DNA of 7,974 nt from Prevotellaceae bacterium (GCA_031259645.1 JAIRLC010000051.1:1-7974), one strand, 5' to 3'. Numbered from the stretch's first letter, positions 1 through 6,018 are shown. Notes: generated from the letters alone by a model not told the origin. Translations and numbers: made by a program.

Positions 1-48
1 CATGTTCTATTGTCTGTTTTTCATTAACCACTAACAACTAACCATTAA
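1..48. repeat. Direct repeat, copy 1 (about 48 bp)
   Basis: Bases 1-48 match 229-276 with about six single-base differences and no gaps; both begin CATGTTCTATT. The second half of the unit is itself a run of degenerate heptamers: TTAACCA, CTAACAA, CTAACCA, TTAAAGA at 24-51. The differences are mostly C/T transitions. The copy starts exactly at the window edge, so the true unit may extend to the left. Its function is unknown, and no open reading frame or transposase accompanies it. Confidence 0.75.
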
Positions 49-123
49 AGAAAAGGGCCGCCGGCTTTCAACAGATGATATAGAAAGAAAGAAGAACTAA
101 TCACCAGCGAACCCTTTTACAAT

Positions 124-158
124 GAACAATTAACAATGAATAATGAACAATTTAAATT
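124..158. repeat. Heptamer tandem repeat (about five units)
   Basis: The sequence reads as consecutive 7-base units GAACAAT, TAACAAT, GAATAAT, GAACAAT, TTAAATT. The unit is related in composition and period to the heptamers in the 1-48 and 229-276 repeats, but not identical. It is non-coding and looks like a short tandem expansion. No function can be assigned. Confidence 0.65.
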
Positions 159-228
159 ACATTTATAATTAATCACATTGGCACATTAAAAAATTAGTCA
201 CATTAGTCTTGTCTGTTATCTAAAAGTC

Positions 229-276
229 CATGTTCTATTATCTGCTTTTCACTAACCACTAACAATTAATCACTAA
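229..276. repeat. Direct repeat, copy 2 (about 48 bp)
   Basis: This is the second copy of the sequence at 1-48. It contains the heptamers CTAACCA, CTAACAA, TTAATCA, CTAATTT at 252-279. The two copies start 228 bases apart. The DNA between them is unrelated A+T-rich sequence, including the 124-158 heptamer run, so this looks like a dispersed repeat family rather than a simple tandem duplication. Confidence 0.75.
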
Positions 277-331
277 TTTCATATATACAATAATATCACA
301 TATCGCAAATATATTGCAACACATACAAAAG

Positions 332-420
332 TAATTAAGAGATTAGGTGATTAAGATATTAAGAAAAATACAACGATTTTCTTAATCACTTAATTTCTTA
401 GTCACTTAATCACTAAAATA
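332..420. repeat. Facing octamer repeat arrays forming a long imperfect hairpin
   Basis: On the left arm, 332-363 reads as four octamers close to TGATTAAG (TAATTAAG, AGATTAGG, TGATTAAG, ATATTAAG). On the right arm, 381-420 reads as five octamers close to CTTAATCA, the reverse complement (CTTAATCA, CTTAATTT, CTTAGTCA, CTTAATCA, CTAAAATA). The inner 10 bp (358-367 with 377-386) pair perfectly around a 9-base loop, and further pairing with mismatches continues outward to about 334/410. It lies immediately beyond the predicted 3' end of the minus-strand RNA, so it might help end or stabilise that transcript. This role is inferred only from position. Confidence 0.7.
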
Positions 421-668
421 AAGGTAGCGCGAGCCTGTAGAATAATTTATTTAAATTAAGTGGTCTTGCGGAACCATATACTCAAATAAATTAGGCCCAC
501 ACCTATCTCTTCAACAATATATAAACTGGGGTTGTAAAAAGAAACGTGTGGGCGCTAACTTTATTCCTCTTGAGTATATTTTAAATTTAAAAAGTCGCAA
601 GTTTCTTAATTTACAGAGTACTAAAAGCGAGCGCCAACAAGTACTAAAAAGAACGGACTAACATCTTA
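415..668 (-). ncRNA. Predicted structured small RNA, possibly 6S RNA-like
   Basis: No protein is encoded, but paired segments nest around a single axis. These are 495-502 with 546-553 (8 bp, perfect), 486-494 with 555-564 (9 bp, one bulge), 476-485 with 570-579 (10 bp, perfect), 465-470 with 596-601 (6 bp), 452-460 with 605-613 (9 bp), 435-439 near 612-616, and a closing stem 425-430 with 631-636 that includes a G-U pair only if read from the minus strand. The result is a rod with an asymmetric internal loop (471-475 opposite 580-595) and a large apical region (503-545). A consensus minus-strand promoter ends at 674, giving an expected start near 667. A U-rich stretch follows the closing stem (423 down to 413). 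A rod of about 212 bases with an internal bubble resembles 6S RNA, the RNA that binds RNA polymerase holoenzyme; a Bacteroidota form (6S-Flavo) is known. I could not verify family membership by alignment. The existence of a structured RNA is more certain than its identity. Confidence 0.6.
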
Positions 669-673
669 CGGTG

Positions 674-704
674 CAAATATAAATACATTTTTTTAAACTC
701 CAAA
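674..704 (-). promoter_or_regulatory. Consensus Bacteroidota promoter for the predicted RNA
   Basis: Read on the minus strand, TTTG (704-701) is followed by exactly 19 bases and then TATATTTG (681-674). This fits the Bacteroidota sigma-ABfr pattern TTTG-N19-TAnnTTTG completely. It is the strongest promoter match in the window. It points at the structured region 415-668 and away from pbpC, whose coding region ends at 829. The expected transcription start is about 6-7 bases downstream, near 667-668. Confidence 0.75.
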
Positions 705-780
705 TATAAAACCGTTAAAATATGTTATATTAGCTTAAATTTTTTGCGATAAATCACATTCCTACAATTCGTCCATCAAT

Positions 781-814
781 AGACGCGATAGAGACGCGAT
801 AAATCGCGTCTCTA
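781..814. repeat. GC-rich REP-like palindrome after pbpC
   Basis: Bases 789-814 form a perfect 26-base inverted repeat (arms TAGAGACGCGAT and ATCGCGTCTCTA, two-base centre). A partial direct copy, AGACGCGATA, sits at 781-790 and recurs at 792-801. The hairpin begins 15 bases past the pbpC stop codon. It is not followed by a T run on the minus strand, so it is not a canonical intrinsic terminator, although it could protect the pbpC mRNA end. Short palindromes around a GAGACGCGAT core are, as I recall, repeated in several bacterial genomes, so a dispersed REP-type element is plausible. Confidence 0.7.
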
Positions 815-828
815 AATACTGCCTACTG

Positions 829-3174
829 CTACTTTTTCTCTACCCTGAAACGGCTGGTCAGGCTGAGGCCTTCGTCGTCCACCAAGGTGATGGTGTGCAG
901 CCCGGCGGAGGGAGTTACCGGCATGCTGTGAAAATATTGTGTGGCGCCCAAATACACTTCGTCGAGGTGCCAATACATGATGGCGCTCCGGCGGCGGTGC
1001 GTGGCCTGCAATTCGATTTTCCCAAGCTCCCCGCTCATTTGTTTGGTTAATACAACGGCCAATCCGTTTTCGGGATAGATTAACGCCATAGGCCGCTGCT
1101 GCACTACGGTGGCGCAACGCGGGTCAACGGGTGGCAGTGGCTTGTATGCGTAGTGTTTAGTCCTGTAGTACCATTCCTGCACCGGCGGCAGCACAAACCA
1201 GGAGCGCGAAATTATATGGTGTGCTTCTTCACAATCGGCGTTCACCCGGTATTTCCCATGACGGTCGAGGTGCACCAACACATGATAAGGACAGGGCGGC
1301 GTGTCGAGGCCGCTACTGGCTACCCACATCGAATCGGTTTCTTCGCATAGCGCGGTGGCGCGGTGCCCGCTTTTCCGGCACACCGCAATGTGGGTCATTT
1401 CATCGAACGGCTGCGCGTACCACGACGTGGGAGGTAACAAGTTAAACAAATCGAACAATACCGGCGCAGCGCTGCCCACGCCCGTGAGCATCGGACGTCC
1501 CTCGCCGCTGGCATTTCCCACCCACACGCCCACCGTGTAGTGGGGCGTAACACCTACCGCCCACGCATCGCGGTTGCCGTAGCTGGTGCCTGTTTTCCAC
1601 GCCACCCGCCGCGAGGAAGGGAACGTTTTCCACTCCGCCTCTTCCTCCGGCCGCTGCACTTCCGACAAGGCGTCGAACACCAGCCAGCAGGCCGCAGCGC
1701 TTATCAGGTAGTCCTCGCTCACAGCCACCGGTGATGCCTGCTCTTGCGGCGTCAATACCGGCTTCCGCCAATCGTTGGGCGCATACTGCGAATGGTGTAC
1801 GGTAAAGTTATCCAAGGTGCGCGACATGGAAGCATACACCGAACAAATATCCCACAGCGAGGCTTCCGCACCGCCCAGAATGAGCGAAAGCCCATAATGT
1901 TCCGAAGGAAATTTCAGCGAAGTAATTCCCATTTTTTTCAGCAGGACATAAAATTTGTTCAGTCCGAAGTCTTGCAGCAAACGCACCCAGGGGACATTCA
2001 GCGAGCGTTCCAGCGCCTCATGCACAGGCACGGCGCCGTCAAAACTTTTCTTGAAGTTCTGCGGTGCAAATCCTGAAAGAAAAGTCGGCACATCGGGCAC
2101 CAAAGTATTCGGAAGCACGTCGCCTTCATCTATCAACCCCGCATACAGAAAGGGTTTCAGGATACTCCCCGTACTGCGCGGCGCCATGATTAAGTCCACG
2201 TCTTCCCCATATTCTTTATTGTTGCGGCCGGTTACATTTCCTATGTAGGCCAGCACGCCGCCACTCCGGTTGTCAATAATCACCGCCGCTGCGTTGTGCA
2301 CGCTGTTTCCCCGCAGTTGTTCCGCATGGGTGTTTACCACCTGCGTGGCGTGCTGCTGCAAGAAATAATCAATGGTGGTAACGGCGCGTTCGCCTTCTTT
2401 CGTTTTAGCTAAACGTTCCACGACGTGCGGCGCCAGCATGGGGAGTGCAAAAGGCTTGTCGGGCAACGGCTCCAACTGCGCCAACTGTTTGTCTTCTTCA
2501 TTCAGCAACCCCAAGCGGCAAAGGTCGTCGAGCAACGTATTGCGTTTTTTCAATAACGTGCTGCGATTGCGTCCCGGATGAATTAGCGCCGGCGCATTCG
2601 GCAACACCGCCAGCATGGCCGCTTCCGCCCACGACAGGTGTTGGGACGAACGTCCGAAATAGCGCCATGCCGCCGCCTCTACGCCCACCACATTGCCGCC
2701 AAACGGCGCATGCGCCATATACAATTCCAGTATTTCCCGCTTGGTGTAACGCCATTCCAAGCGGGTAGCCAAAATACATTCAATAATTTTTTCTTTTATC
2801 GTGCGGGGCTTTCCTTTTCGCATCAGTCTAATCACCTGCATCGAAATGGTGCTGCCGCCTTCCACTATCTTCCCCTGCCGGAGATTATGCCAAAAAGCAC
2901 GGCCTATTGCCAAAAAGTCGATGCCTTTATGTTGCATAAAATGCTTGTCTTCGTAAGCCATTAAGCAGATTGCATATTTTATCGAGCCTATTTTTTGGGC
3001 GGGGAAACGCCACTGTCCGTCGGCGGCTATTTTTGCGCCGAGCAAATGCCCATCGGCGCTTTCCACTATGGTGGATGCAGGGTCGCGGAACAAGCCGGCG
3101 GGTAACGAGAACCAGTAACCTGCGCCCAACAATGCGAATAGCCCCAATAACCTGTATTTTCGCCAATTTTTCAC
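829..3174 (-). CDS. pbpC: Penicillin-binding protein 1C (bifunctional transglycosylase/transpeptidase)
   Basis: The product polymerises and cross-links peptidoglycan on the periplasmic side of the inner membrane. It has 781 residues, close to the roughly 770 of E. coli PBP1C. Residues about 7-25 are a single membrane anchor after a basic start. The GT51 transglycosylase domain (about 45-220) shows the catalytic EDKHF motif (E75), GGSTISMQ (106-113) and the later EKIIE and APFGGN blocks. The transpeptidase domain (about 290-575) has SILK with nucleophile S337 and K340, SLN at 391-393 and KTGT at 527-530. The tail (about 690-781) matches the C-terminal domain typical of PBP1C, so all motifs needed for activity are present. 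The start codon is GTG (3172-3174); it is chosen because it directly precedes the basic/membrane segment and sits a few bases after the predicted promoter. No Shine-Dalgarno sequence is seen. In many genomes pbpC neighbours an alpha-2-macroglobulin gene; here the downstream side is non-coding. It is divergent from trxB. Confidence 0.95.
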   Translation of the reverse strand: MKNWRKYRLLGLFALLGAGYWFSLPAGLFRDPASTIVESADGHLLGAKIAADGQWRFPAQKIGSIKYAICLMAYEDKHFMQHKGIDFLAIGRAFWHNLRQGKIVEGGSTISMQVIRLMRKGKPRTIKEKIIECILATRLEWRYTKREILELYMAHAPFGGNVVGVEAAAWRYFGRSSQHLSWAEAAMLAVLPNAPALIHPGRNRSTLLKKRNTLLDDLCRLGLLNEEDKQLAQLEPLPDKPFALPMLAPHVVERLAKTKEGERAVTTIDYFLQQHATQVVNTHAEQLRGNSVHNAAAVIIDNRSGGVLAYIGNVTGRNNKEYGEDVDLIMAPRSTGSILKPFLYAGLIDEGDVLPNTLVPDVPTFLSGFAPQNFKKSFDGAVPVHEALERSLNVPWVRLLQDFGLNKFYVLLKKMGITSLKFPSEHYGLSLILGGAEASLWDICSVYASMSRTLDNFTVHHSQYAPNDWRKPVLTPQEQASPVAVSEDYLISAAACWLVFDALSEVQRPEEEAEWKTFPSSRRVAWKTGTSYGNRDAWAVGVTPHYTVGVWVGNASGEGRPMLTGVGSAAPVLFDLFNLLPPTSWYAQPFDEMTHIAVCRKSGHRATALCEETDSMWVASSGLDTPPCPYHVLVHLDRHGKYRVNADCEEAHHIISRSWFVLPPVQEWYYRTKHYAYKPLPPVDPRCATVVQQRPMALIYPENGLAVVLTKQMSGELGKIELQATHRRRSAIMYWHLDEVYLGATQYFHSMPVTPSAGLHTITLVDDEGLSLTSRFRVEKK

Positions 3175-3191
3175 CGGGAAGTTTTAATATG

Positions 3192-3199
3192 CGAAGATA
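3192..3199 (-). promoter_or_regulatory. Probable -7 box for pbpC
   Basis: On the minus strand 3199-3192 reads TATCTTCG, one base off TAnnTTTG. It ends 17 bases before the GTG start, giving an expected leader of only about a dozen bases. The -33 region about 19 bases upstream holds TTCA rather than TTTG, so the upstream element is weak. Confidence 0.5.
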
Positions 3200-3217
3200 C
3201 AAATTCTCAGTAAAAAA

Positions 3218-3247
3218 TTGAAATTTCAATAATTTTACGTATCTTCG
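3218..3247 (+). promoter_or_regulatory. Probable trxB promoter
   Basis: TTG at 3218-3220, a 19-base spacer and TATCTTCG at 3240-3247 match the Bacteroidota -33/-7 arrangement with one mismatch in the -7 box. The expected start is near 3253, about 20 bases ahead of the trxB ATG. Confidence 0.6.
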
Positions 3248-3272
3248 TGTCCGTTTCTAAAAATCATCATTT

Positions 3273-4208
3273 ATGAATACAACCCCCGAAAAAGTCAAAT
3301 GCCTTATCATAGGCGGCGGCCCGGCAGGGTACACGGCCGGCATTTACACATCGCGCGCCAATATTCAAACCGTGCTTTACGAAGGAATCCAACCCGGCGG
3401 ACAGCTCACCACAACTACCGATGTGGAGAATTTCCCCGGCTTCCCCGGCGGCATTTCAGGCCCCGAACTCATGACGCTGATGCAAAAACAGGCCGCCCGC
3501 TTTGGCGTAGACATCCGTCCCGGTTCCATATCGCAGGCCGACCTGTCCAAGCGCCCTTTCAGGCTCACTGTTGACGAGGAACATGAGGTAGAAGCGGAAG
3601 CGCTTATCATCGCCACCGGCGCTACGGCCAAGTATTTAGGCCTTCCTTCCGAAGAACGATACCGCGGACAGGGCGTGTCGGCGTGCGCCACCTGCGACGG
3701 TTTCTTTTACAAAGGACAAGACGTGGCCATTGTCGGCGGCGGCGACACCGCTTGCGAAGAAGCCCTTTACCTCGCCAACCTCTGCCGGAAGGTGTACATG
3801 ATTGTGCGCCGCAATGTGTTGCGGGCATCCAAAACCATGCAACAGCGGGTGCTGAAAAATCCGAACATTGAAATGTTGTGGGAGCACCAAACCCTCGAAA
3901 TTTTAGGCGAAACCAACGGTGTTACCGGCGCGCTGCTGGTAGACAAATCCGGACAACAAAAAAAGATAGCGATTCAGGGATTTTTCCTTGCTATCGGACA
4001 CCATCCCAATGCCGAATTGTTTACACCGGCGTTGCACACCGATGAATTGGGCTATCTTAAAACCCAACCCGGCACTACCCAAACGAATATTCCCGGTGTG
4101 TTCGCCGCCGGCGACGTCAGCGACCCCCGTTATCGTCAAGCGATTACCGCCGCCGCCTCAGGGTGCATGGCCGCCAGAGACGCCGAATGTTTTTTAACCG
4201 GGGAATGA
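3273..4208 (+). CDS. trxB: Thioredoxin reductase (NADPH), FAD-dependent
   Basis: The product transfers electrons from NADPH through FAD and a redox-active disulfide to thioredoxin in the cytoplasm, keeping protein thiols reduced. The 311 residues match the usual low-molecular-weight bacterial form. Visible motifs, in order, are the FAD dinucleotide fold GGGPAG (14-19), the ATG block (115-117), the active-site pair C138-A-T-C141, the NADPH fold GGGDTA (155-160), the basic VRR segment for the NADPH phosphate (178-180), and the C-terminal FAD motif AAGDV (278-282) followed by RQAITAAASG. Nothing is missing. The ATG at 3273 is supported by the promoter spacing and by the short N-terminal lead into the FAD motif. 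No Shine-Dalgarno is apparent, only an A-rich leader. It stands alone on the plus strand, divergent from pbpC, and the next gene has its own promoter. Confidence 0.96.
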   Translation: MNTTPEKVKCLIIGGGPAGYTAGIYTSRANIQTVLYEGIQPGGQLTTTTDVENFPGFPGGISGPELMTLMQKQAARFGVDIRPGSISQADLSKRPFRLTVDEEHEVEAEALIIATGATAKYLGLPSEERYRGQGVSACATCDGFFYKGQDVAIVGGGDTACEEALYLANLCRKVYMIVRRNVLRASKTMQQRVLKNPNIEMLWEHQTLEILGETNGVTGALLVDKSGQQKKIAIQGFFLAIGHHPNAELFTPALHTDELGYLKTQPGTTQTNIPGVFAAGDVSDPRYRQAITAAASGCMAARDAECFLTGE

Positions 4209-4254
4209 TACGCGTTAAGCCTTAAAGATAAGCTACGATAAGGGAAAGTTTTTG

Positions 4255-4262
4255 TATCTTTG
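4255..4262 (+). promoter_or_regulatory. -7 box for the DUF4258/DUF2283 module
   Basis: TATCTTTG at 4255-4262 is a full match to TAnnTTTG. It shares the extended form GTATCTTYG with the trxB and pbpC boxes. No good -33 TTG is seen about 19-21 bases upstream. Its last base lies 15 bases from the ATG at 4277, so the transcript leader would be only about 8 bases, nearly leaderless. Confidence 0.55.
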
Positions 4263-4276
4263 CGGAAAAATATTTC

Positions 4277-4549
4277 ATGGACGAATTTATTTTTTCAAAA
4301 CACGCGAAGGAGCAAATGCTCAGACGAGGTATTTCCAGAGAAGTAGCCGCGTTTGTTATGGCGCACCCTGAAGAAATACTCGTTGACGATAAAGATGTAA
4401 CAGTGACGATTTTTCAATCTTTGATACAAGAAGGTAATCAACAGTTTTTGTTACGCATATTCATCAATAAAGGCAAGGTTCCCCATGAGATAATTACACT
4501 GTATAAAACTTCAAAAATTCAAAAATATTATGAAGGTAAAATACGATAA
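4277..4549 (+). CDS. DUF4258 protein, possible toxin-like partner
   Basis: This 90-residue protein has the layout of the DUF4258 family: an N-terminal FSKHAKEQMLRRGIS block (6-20, with H9 and R16-R17), a helix ending in a HPEEI turn, central beta strands (about 36-65), and a C-terminal EIITLYKTS strand (71-79). DUF4258 proteins are small and often found beside a small partner gene. As I recall, comparative work has placed them near the RelE/BECR-type ribonuclease folds, but no activity can be shown from this sequence. The next gene starts inside its last 20 bases, implying translational coupling. The pair is visibly A+T-richer than trxB before it, consistent with an acquired module. The toxin role is inferred; family membership is fairly secure. 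Confidence 0.8.
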   Translation: MDEFIFSKHAKEQMLRRGISREVAAFVMAHPEEILVDDKDVTVTIFQSLIQEGNQQFLLRIFINKGKVPHEIITLYKTSKIQKYYEGKIR

Positions 4550-4724
4550 AGAACAGGACATACTCTATGTTTCATTCAGCAATGAAGCTGTTTACGAAAG
4601 TGACGAAGAAAAAAAGGGAGTCATATTGGACTATTCCGCTAATGGGCAAATAGTAGGTATTGAGTTGCTACATGCCTCCAAACAAGTATATAATCCCACT
4701 AAAGTGGAATATGAAGTAGCATAA
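4530..4724 (+). CDS. DUF2283 protein, possible antitoxin-like partner
   Basis: This 64-residue acidic protein matches the DUF2283 family pattern. It opens with MKVKYDKEQDILYVSFSN (1-18), continues through an acidic stretch (about 23-28), and has a GVILDYSANGQIVGIELLHAS core (about 30-50), where the family's alternating beta strands and I-x-G-I-E-L-L motif are recognisable. It overlaps the preceding DUF4258 gene by 20 bases in another frame, so the two are co-transcribed and probably translated in step. The small acidic protein following a basic partner suggests an antitoxin or chaperone-like binding partner, but this has not been shown here. The gene is complete; the ATG at 4530 is the only start that includes the conserved first strand. 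Confidence 0.78.
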   Translation: MKVKYDKEQDILYVSFSNEAVYESDEEKKGVILDYSANGQIVGIELLHASKQVYNPTKVEYEVA

Positions 4725-4816
4725 ATAATCACAAGTAGCAAGCTTATGCCCGGCATATGTGAAAACAGCTTTCTCTCAATTTTTATCCGTCTGTGGGTAA
4801 ATTAAAAATTTTTATG

Positions 4817-4824
4817 TAAATTTG
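4817..4824 (+). promoter_or_regulatory. -7 box of the bamD operon promoter
   Basis: TAAATTTG matches TAnnTTTG fully. The region around 4793-4797 offers only a partial -33 (GTG/GGG). The box ends 24 bases before the bamD ATG at 4849. No other promoter-like element is seen before the right end of the window, so it probably drives bamD through the DUF4835 gene. Confidence 0.6.
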
Positions 4825-4848
4825 CGGTTTGGATTATGTATCATTTTT

Positions 4849-5646
4849 ATGAGAATTACGCATTTATTCTATTTTTTGCTTGCTGCCCTGCTGCTTTCAT
4901 CCTGTACGGGGAAGTTTGAAAAATTGCTCAAAAGCAATGACTCCGACCAGAAGTATAAGGCCGCGATGGACTATTATAACAAGAAAAAATACAACAAGGC
5001 CATTTCTTTATTCGACAATATCGTCTTGTATTATCGCGGCACGCCGCGCGACGACAGCGTTAATTTTTATCTGGCAAAAAGTTATTTTCTGGATAAAGAC
5101 CCTTACTCTGCGGCGCATTATTTCAATACGTTCAGGCAAACATTTCCCCGCAGTCAGTTTACCGAAGAAGCAAGTTTTTTGCGTTGTATCTGTTTATATG
5201 AAACAACTTACCGCCCCTCGCTTGACCCAAAACCAACCTCACAGGCGCTGGCGGCCATCAATGAATTTAATTACCTCTACGCTGCGAGCGCGTGGAAAAA
5301 AGAGTTGCAACCCTTGTACGACGAGCTTTCCGGCCGGATGGATGAAAAGAATTTTTCTGCGGCGAAATTATACTACACCATTGAAAATTACAAAGCGGCT
5401 TTCACGGCGCTGAAAACAGTGCTTAAAGATAATCCCGAAAACCGCTATCGCGAAGATATACTCTATCTCATCATGTCTTCCTCTTACATGATTGCCAAAA
5501 ACAGCGTGCAAAGTAAGCAGAAAGACCGTTACCAGACCGTCGTTGACGAATACTATAATGTTATCAGTGAATACCCCGACACCAAATACCGGAAAGAGGT
5601 AGATAGGATGCAGCGGGAAGCGCTGGAATTTTTAGAAAAAAAGTAA
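4849..5646 (+). CDS. bamD: Outer-membrane assembly lipoprotein BamD
   Basis: BamD is the essential lipoprotein of the BAM complex, working with BamA to fold beta-barrel proteins into the outer membrane from its periplasmic face. The 265-residue product begins with a lipoprotein signal peptide (hydrophobic 6-16, lipobox L16-S-S-C19), so it should be lipid-anchored at C19. The rest is a helical TPR-type solenoid. Repeats are visible around 33-66 (YYNKKKYNKAISLFDNIV), 70-103 (NFYLAKSYFLDKDPYSAAHYFNTFRQTFP) and again after about 175 (AAKLYYTIENYKAAFTALKTVLKDNP). The typical FPRSQFTEEA element lies near 99-108, and a C-terminal helix resembles YPDTKYRKEVDRM. A longer in-frame start exists at a TTG (4822), but it falls within the promoter box and puts extra residues ahead of the signal peptide, so the ATG at 4849 is preferred. 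It is the first gene of the operon, seven bases ahead of the rpoZ-like gene. Confidence 0.92.
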   Translation: MRITHLFYFLLAALLLSSCTGKFEKLLKSNDSDQKYKAAMDYYNKKKYNKAISLFDNIVLYYRGTPRDDSVNFYLAKSYFLDKDPYSAAHYFNTFRQTFPRSQFTEEASFLRCICLYETTYRPSLDPKPTSQALAAINEFNYLYAASAWKKELQPLYDELSGRMDEKNFSAAKLYYTIENYKAAFTALKTVLKDNPENRYREDILYLIMSSSYMIAKNSVQSKQKDRYQTVVDEYYNVISEYPDTKYRKEVDRMQREALEFLEKK

Positions 5647-5653
5647 TCATATT

Positions 5654-5995
5654 ATGGATACAAAAAAAACAACTGTCCCTGTTAGCACTATTACACGTGA
5701 CATCAGCCAACTGTCTTCAAAAATCGGCAATGTTTATGAAACGACCATGATTATCGCCAAGCGCGCCAATCAGATTGCTGCCGAAACGAAACAGGAACTT
5801 AACCGCAAGCTGGAAGAATTTTCAGATTATTCTGATAATCTCGAAGAAACGTTTGAAAACCGCGAGCAAATTGAGATTTCACGTTACTATGAACGGCAAC
5901 CCAAACCCACGTTGGTAGCCGTCCAAGAACTCATCGACAACAAAATCTATTACCGGAAAATAGACGAACAGCAGCCCGAAAACAAAACGGCATAA
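5654..5995 (+). CDS. rpoZ: RNA polymerase omega/Rpb6-like subunit
   Basis: This 113-residue protein resembles the divergent Bacteroidota omega subunit, which binds the beta-prime subunit and aids assembly of RNA polymerase. The diagnostic block is NVYETTMIIAKRANQIA (26-42), corresponding to the conserved omega/Rpb6 helix with the R-A-x-Q-I pattern. It is followed by a charged helical middle (about 43-75) and a KPTLVAVQELIDNKIYYR segment (84-101) that fits the C-terminal omega strand/helix. It is longer than E. coli omega (91 residues), mostly because of the acidic linker. The location between bamD and coaBC is the usual one in this phylum and adds weight. Spacing is 7 bases after bamD and 23 before coaBC. 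The family call is good; sequence similarity to classical omega is low. Confidence 0.82.
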   Translation: MDTKKTTVPVSTITRDISQLSSKIGNVYETTMIIAKRANQIAAETKQELNRKLEEFSDYSDNLEETFENREQIEISRYYERQPKPTLVAVQELIDNKIYYRKIDEQQPENKTA

Positions 5996-6018
5996 TTCTA
6001 ATTTCAGCGTTTCTACCG

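Larger units (their letters stand above)
1..828. other. Long non-protein-coding region with repeats and a predicted RNA gene
   Basis: No convincing protein gene is visible on either strand. The left half is strongly A+T-rich and built of short-period degenerate repeats (heptamers around 24-51, 124-158 and 252-279; octamers around 332-420). The middle (about 415-668) has long-range complementarity with higher-GC islands and a consensus minus-strand promoter at 674-704, which suggests an RNA gene. Bases 705-780 are A+T-rich with nothing recognised. Bases 781-814 carry a GC-rich palindrome just past the end of pbpC. Whatever gene lies to the left of base 1 is out of view. Confidence 0.8.
3192..3247. 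repeat. Inverted repeat spanning the pbpC/trxB divergent promoters
   Basis: CGAAGATAC (3192-3200) and GTATCTTCG (3239-3247) are perfect 9-base inverted copies, each containing the -7 box of one of the two divergent genes. Between them lies a second perfect palindrome of 14 bases, ATTGAAATTTCAAT (3217-3230), which includes the trxB -33 TTG. The 14-base palindrome could be an operator, but this rests on symmetry alone. Confidence 0.6.

Noticed and set aside
306..313. Second minus-strand TATATTTG match
   Set aside because: The nearest TTTG is only 12 bases away on the upstream side, so the -33 spacing is wrong, and nothing recognisable lies downstream within the window.
1..420. Possible CRISPR array from the repeated A+T-rich segments
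   Set aside because: Repeat units are 7-8 bases or a single 48-base pair of copies, degenerate and without regular unique spacers; no cas gene is present.
415..668. The structured RNA read from the plus strand
   Set aside because: The pairing is nearly symmetrical, but no plus-strand TAnnTTTG promoter precedes it, one closing pair is lost (A-C instead of G-U), and no T-rich end follows.
789..814. Intrinsic terminator for pbpC
   Set aside because: The stem is strong but no T run follows it on the minus strand; it is better described as a REP-like palindrome.
1442..2768. Several open frames of 70-110 codons overlapping pbpC on both strands
   Set aside because: All lie within the intact pbpC reading frame, have low-complexity Arg/Ala/Gly-rich translations, and lack promoters or family motifs.
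4822..4848. Upstream in-frame TTG start for bamD, adding nine residues
   Set aside because: It begins inside the -7 promoter box and places extra residues ahead of an otherwise well-formed lipoprotein signal peptide; the ATG at 4849 is better.
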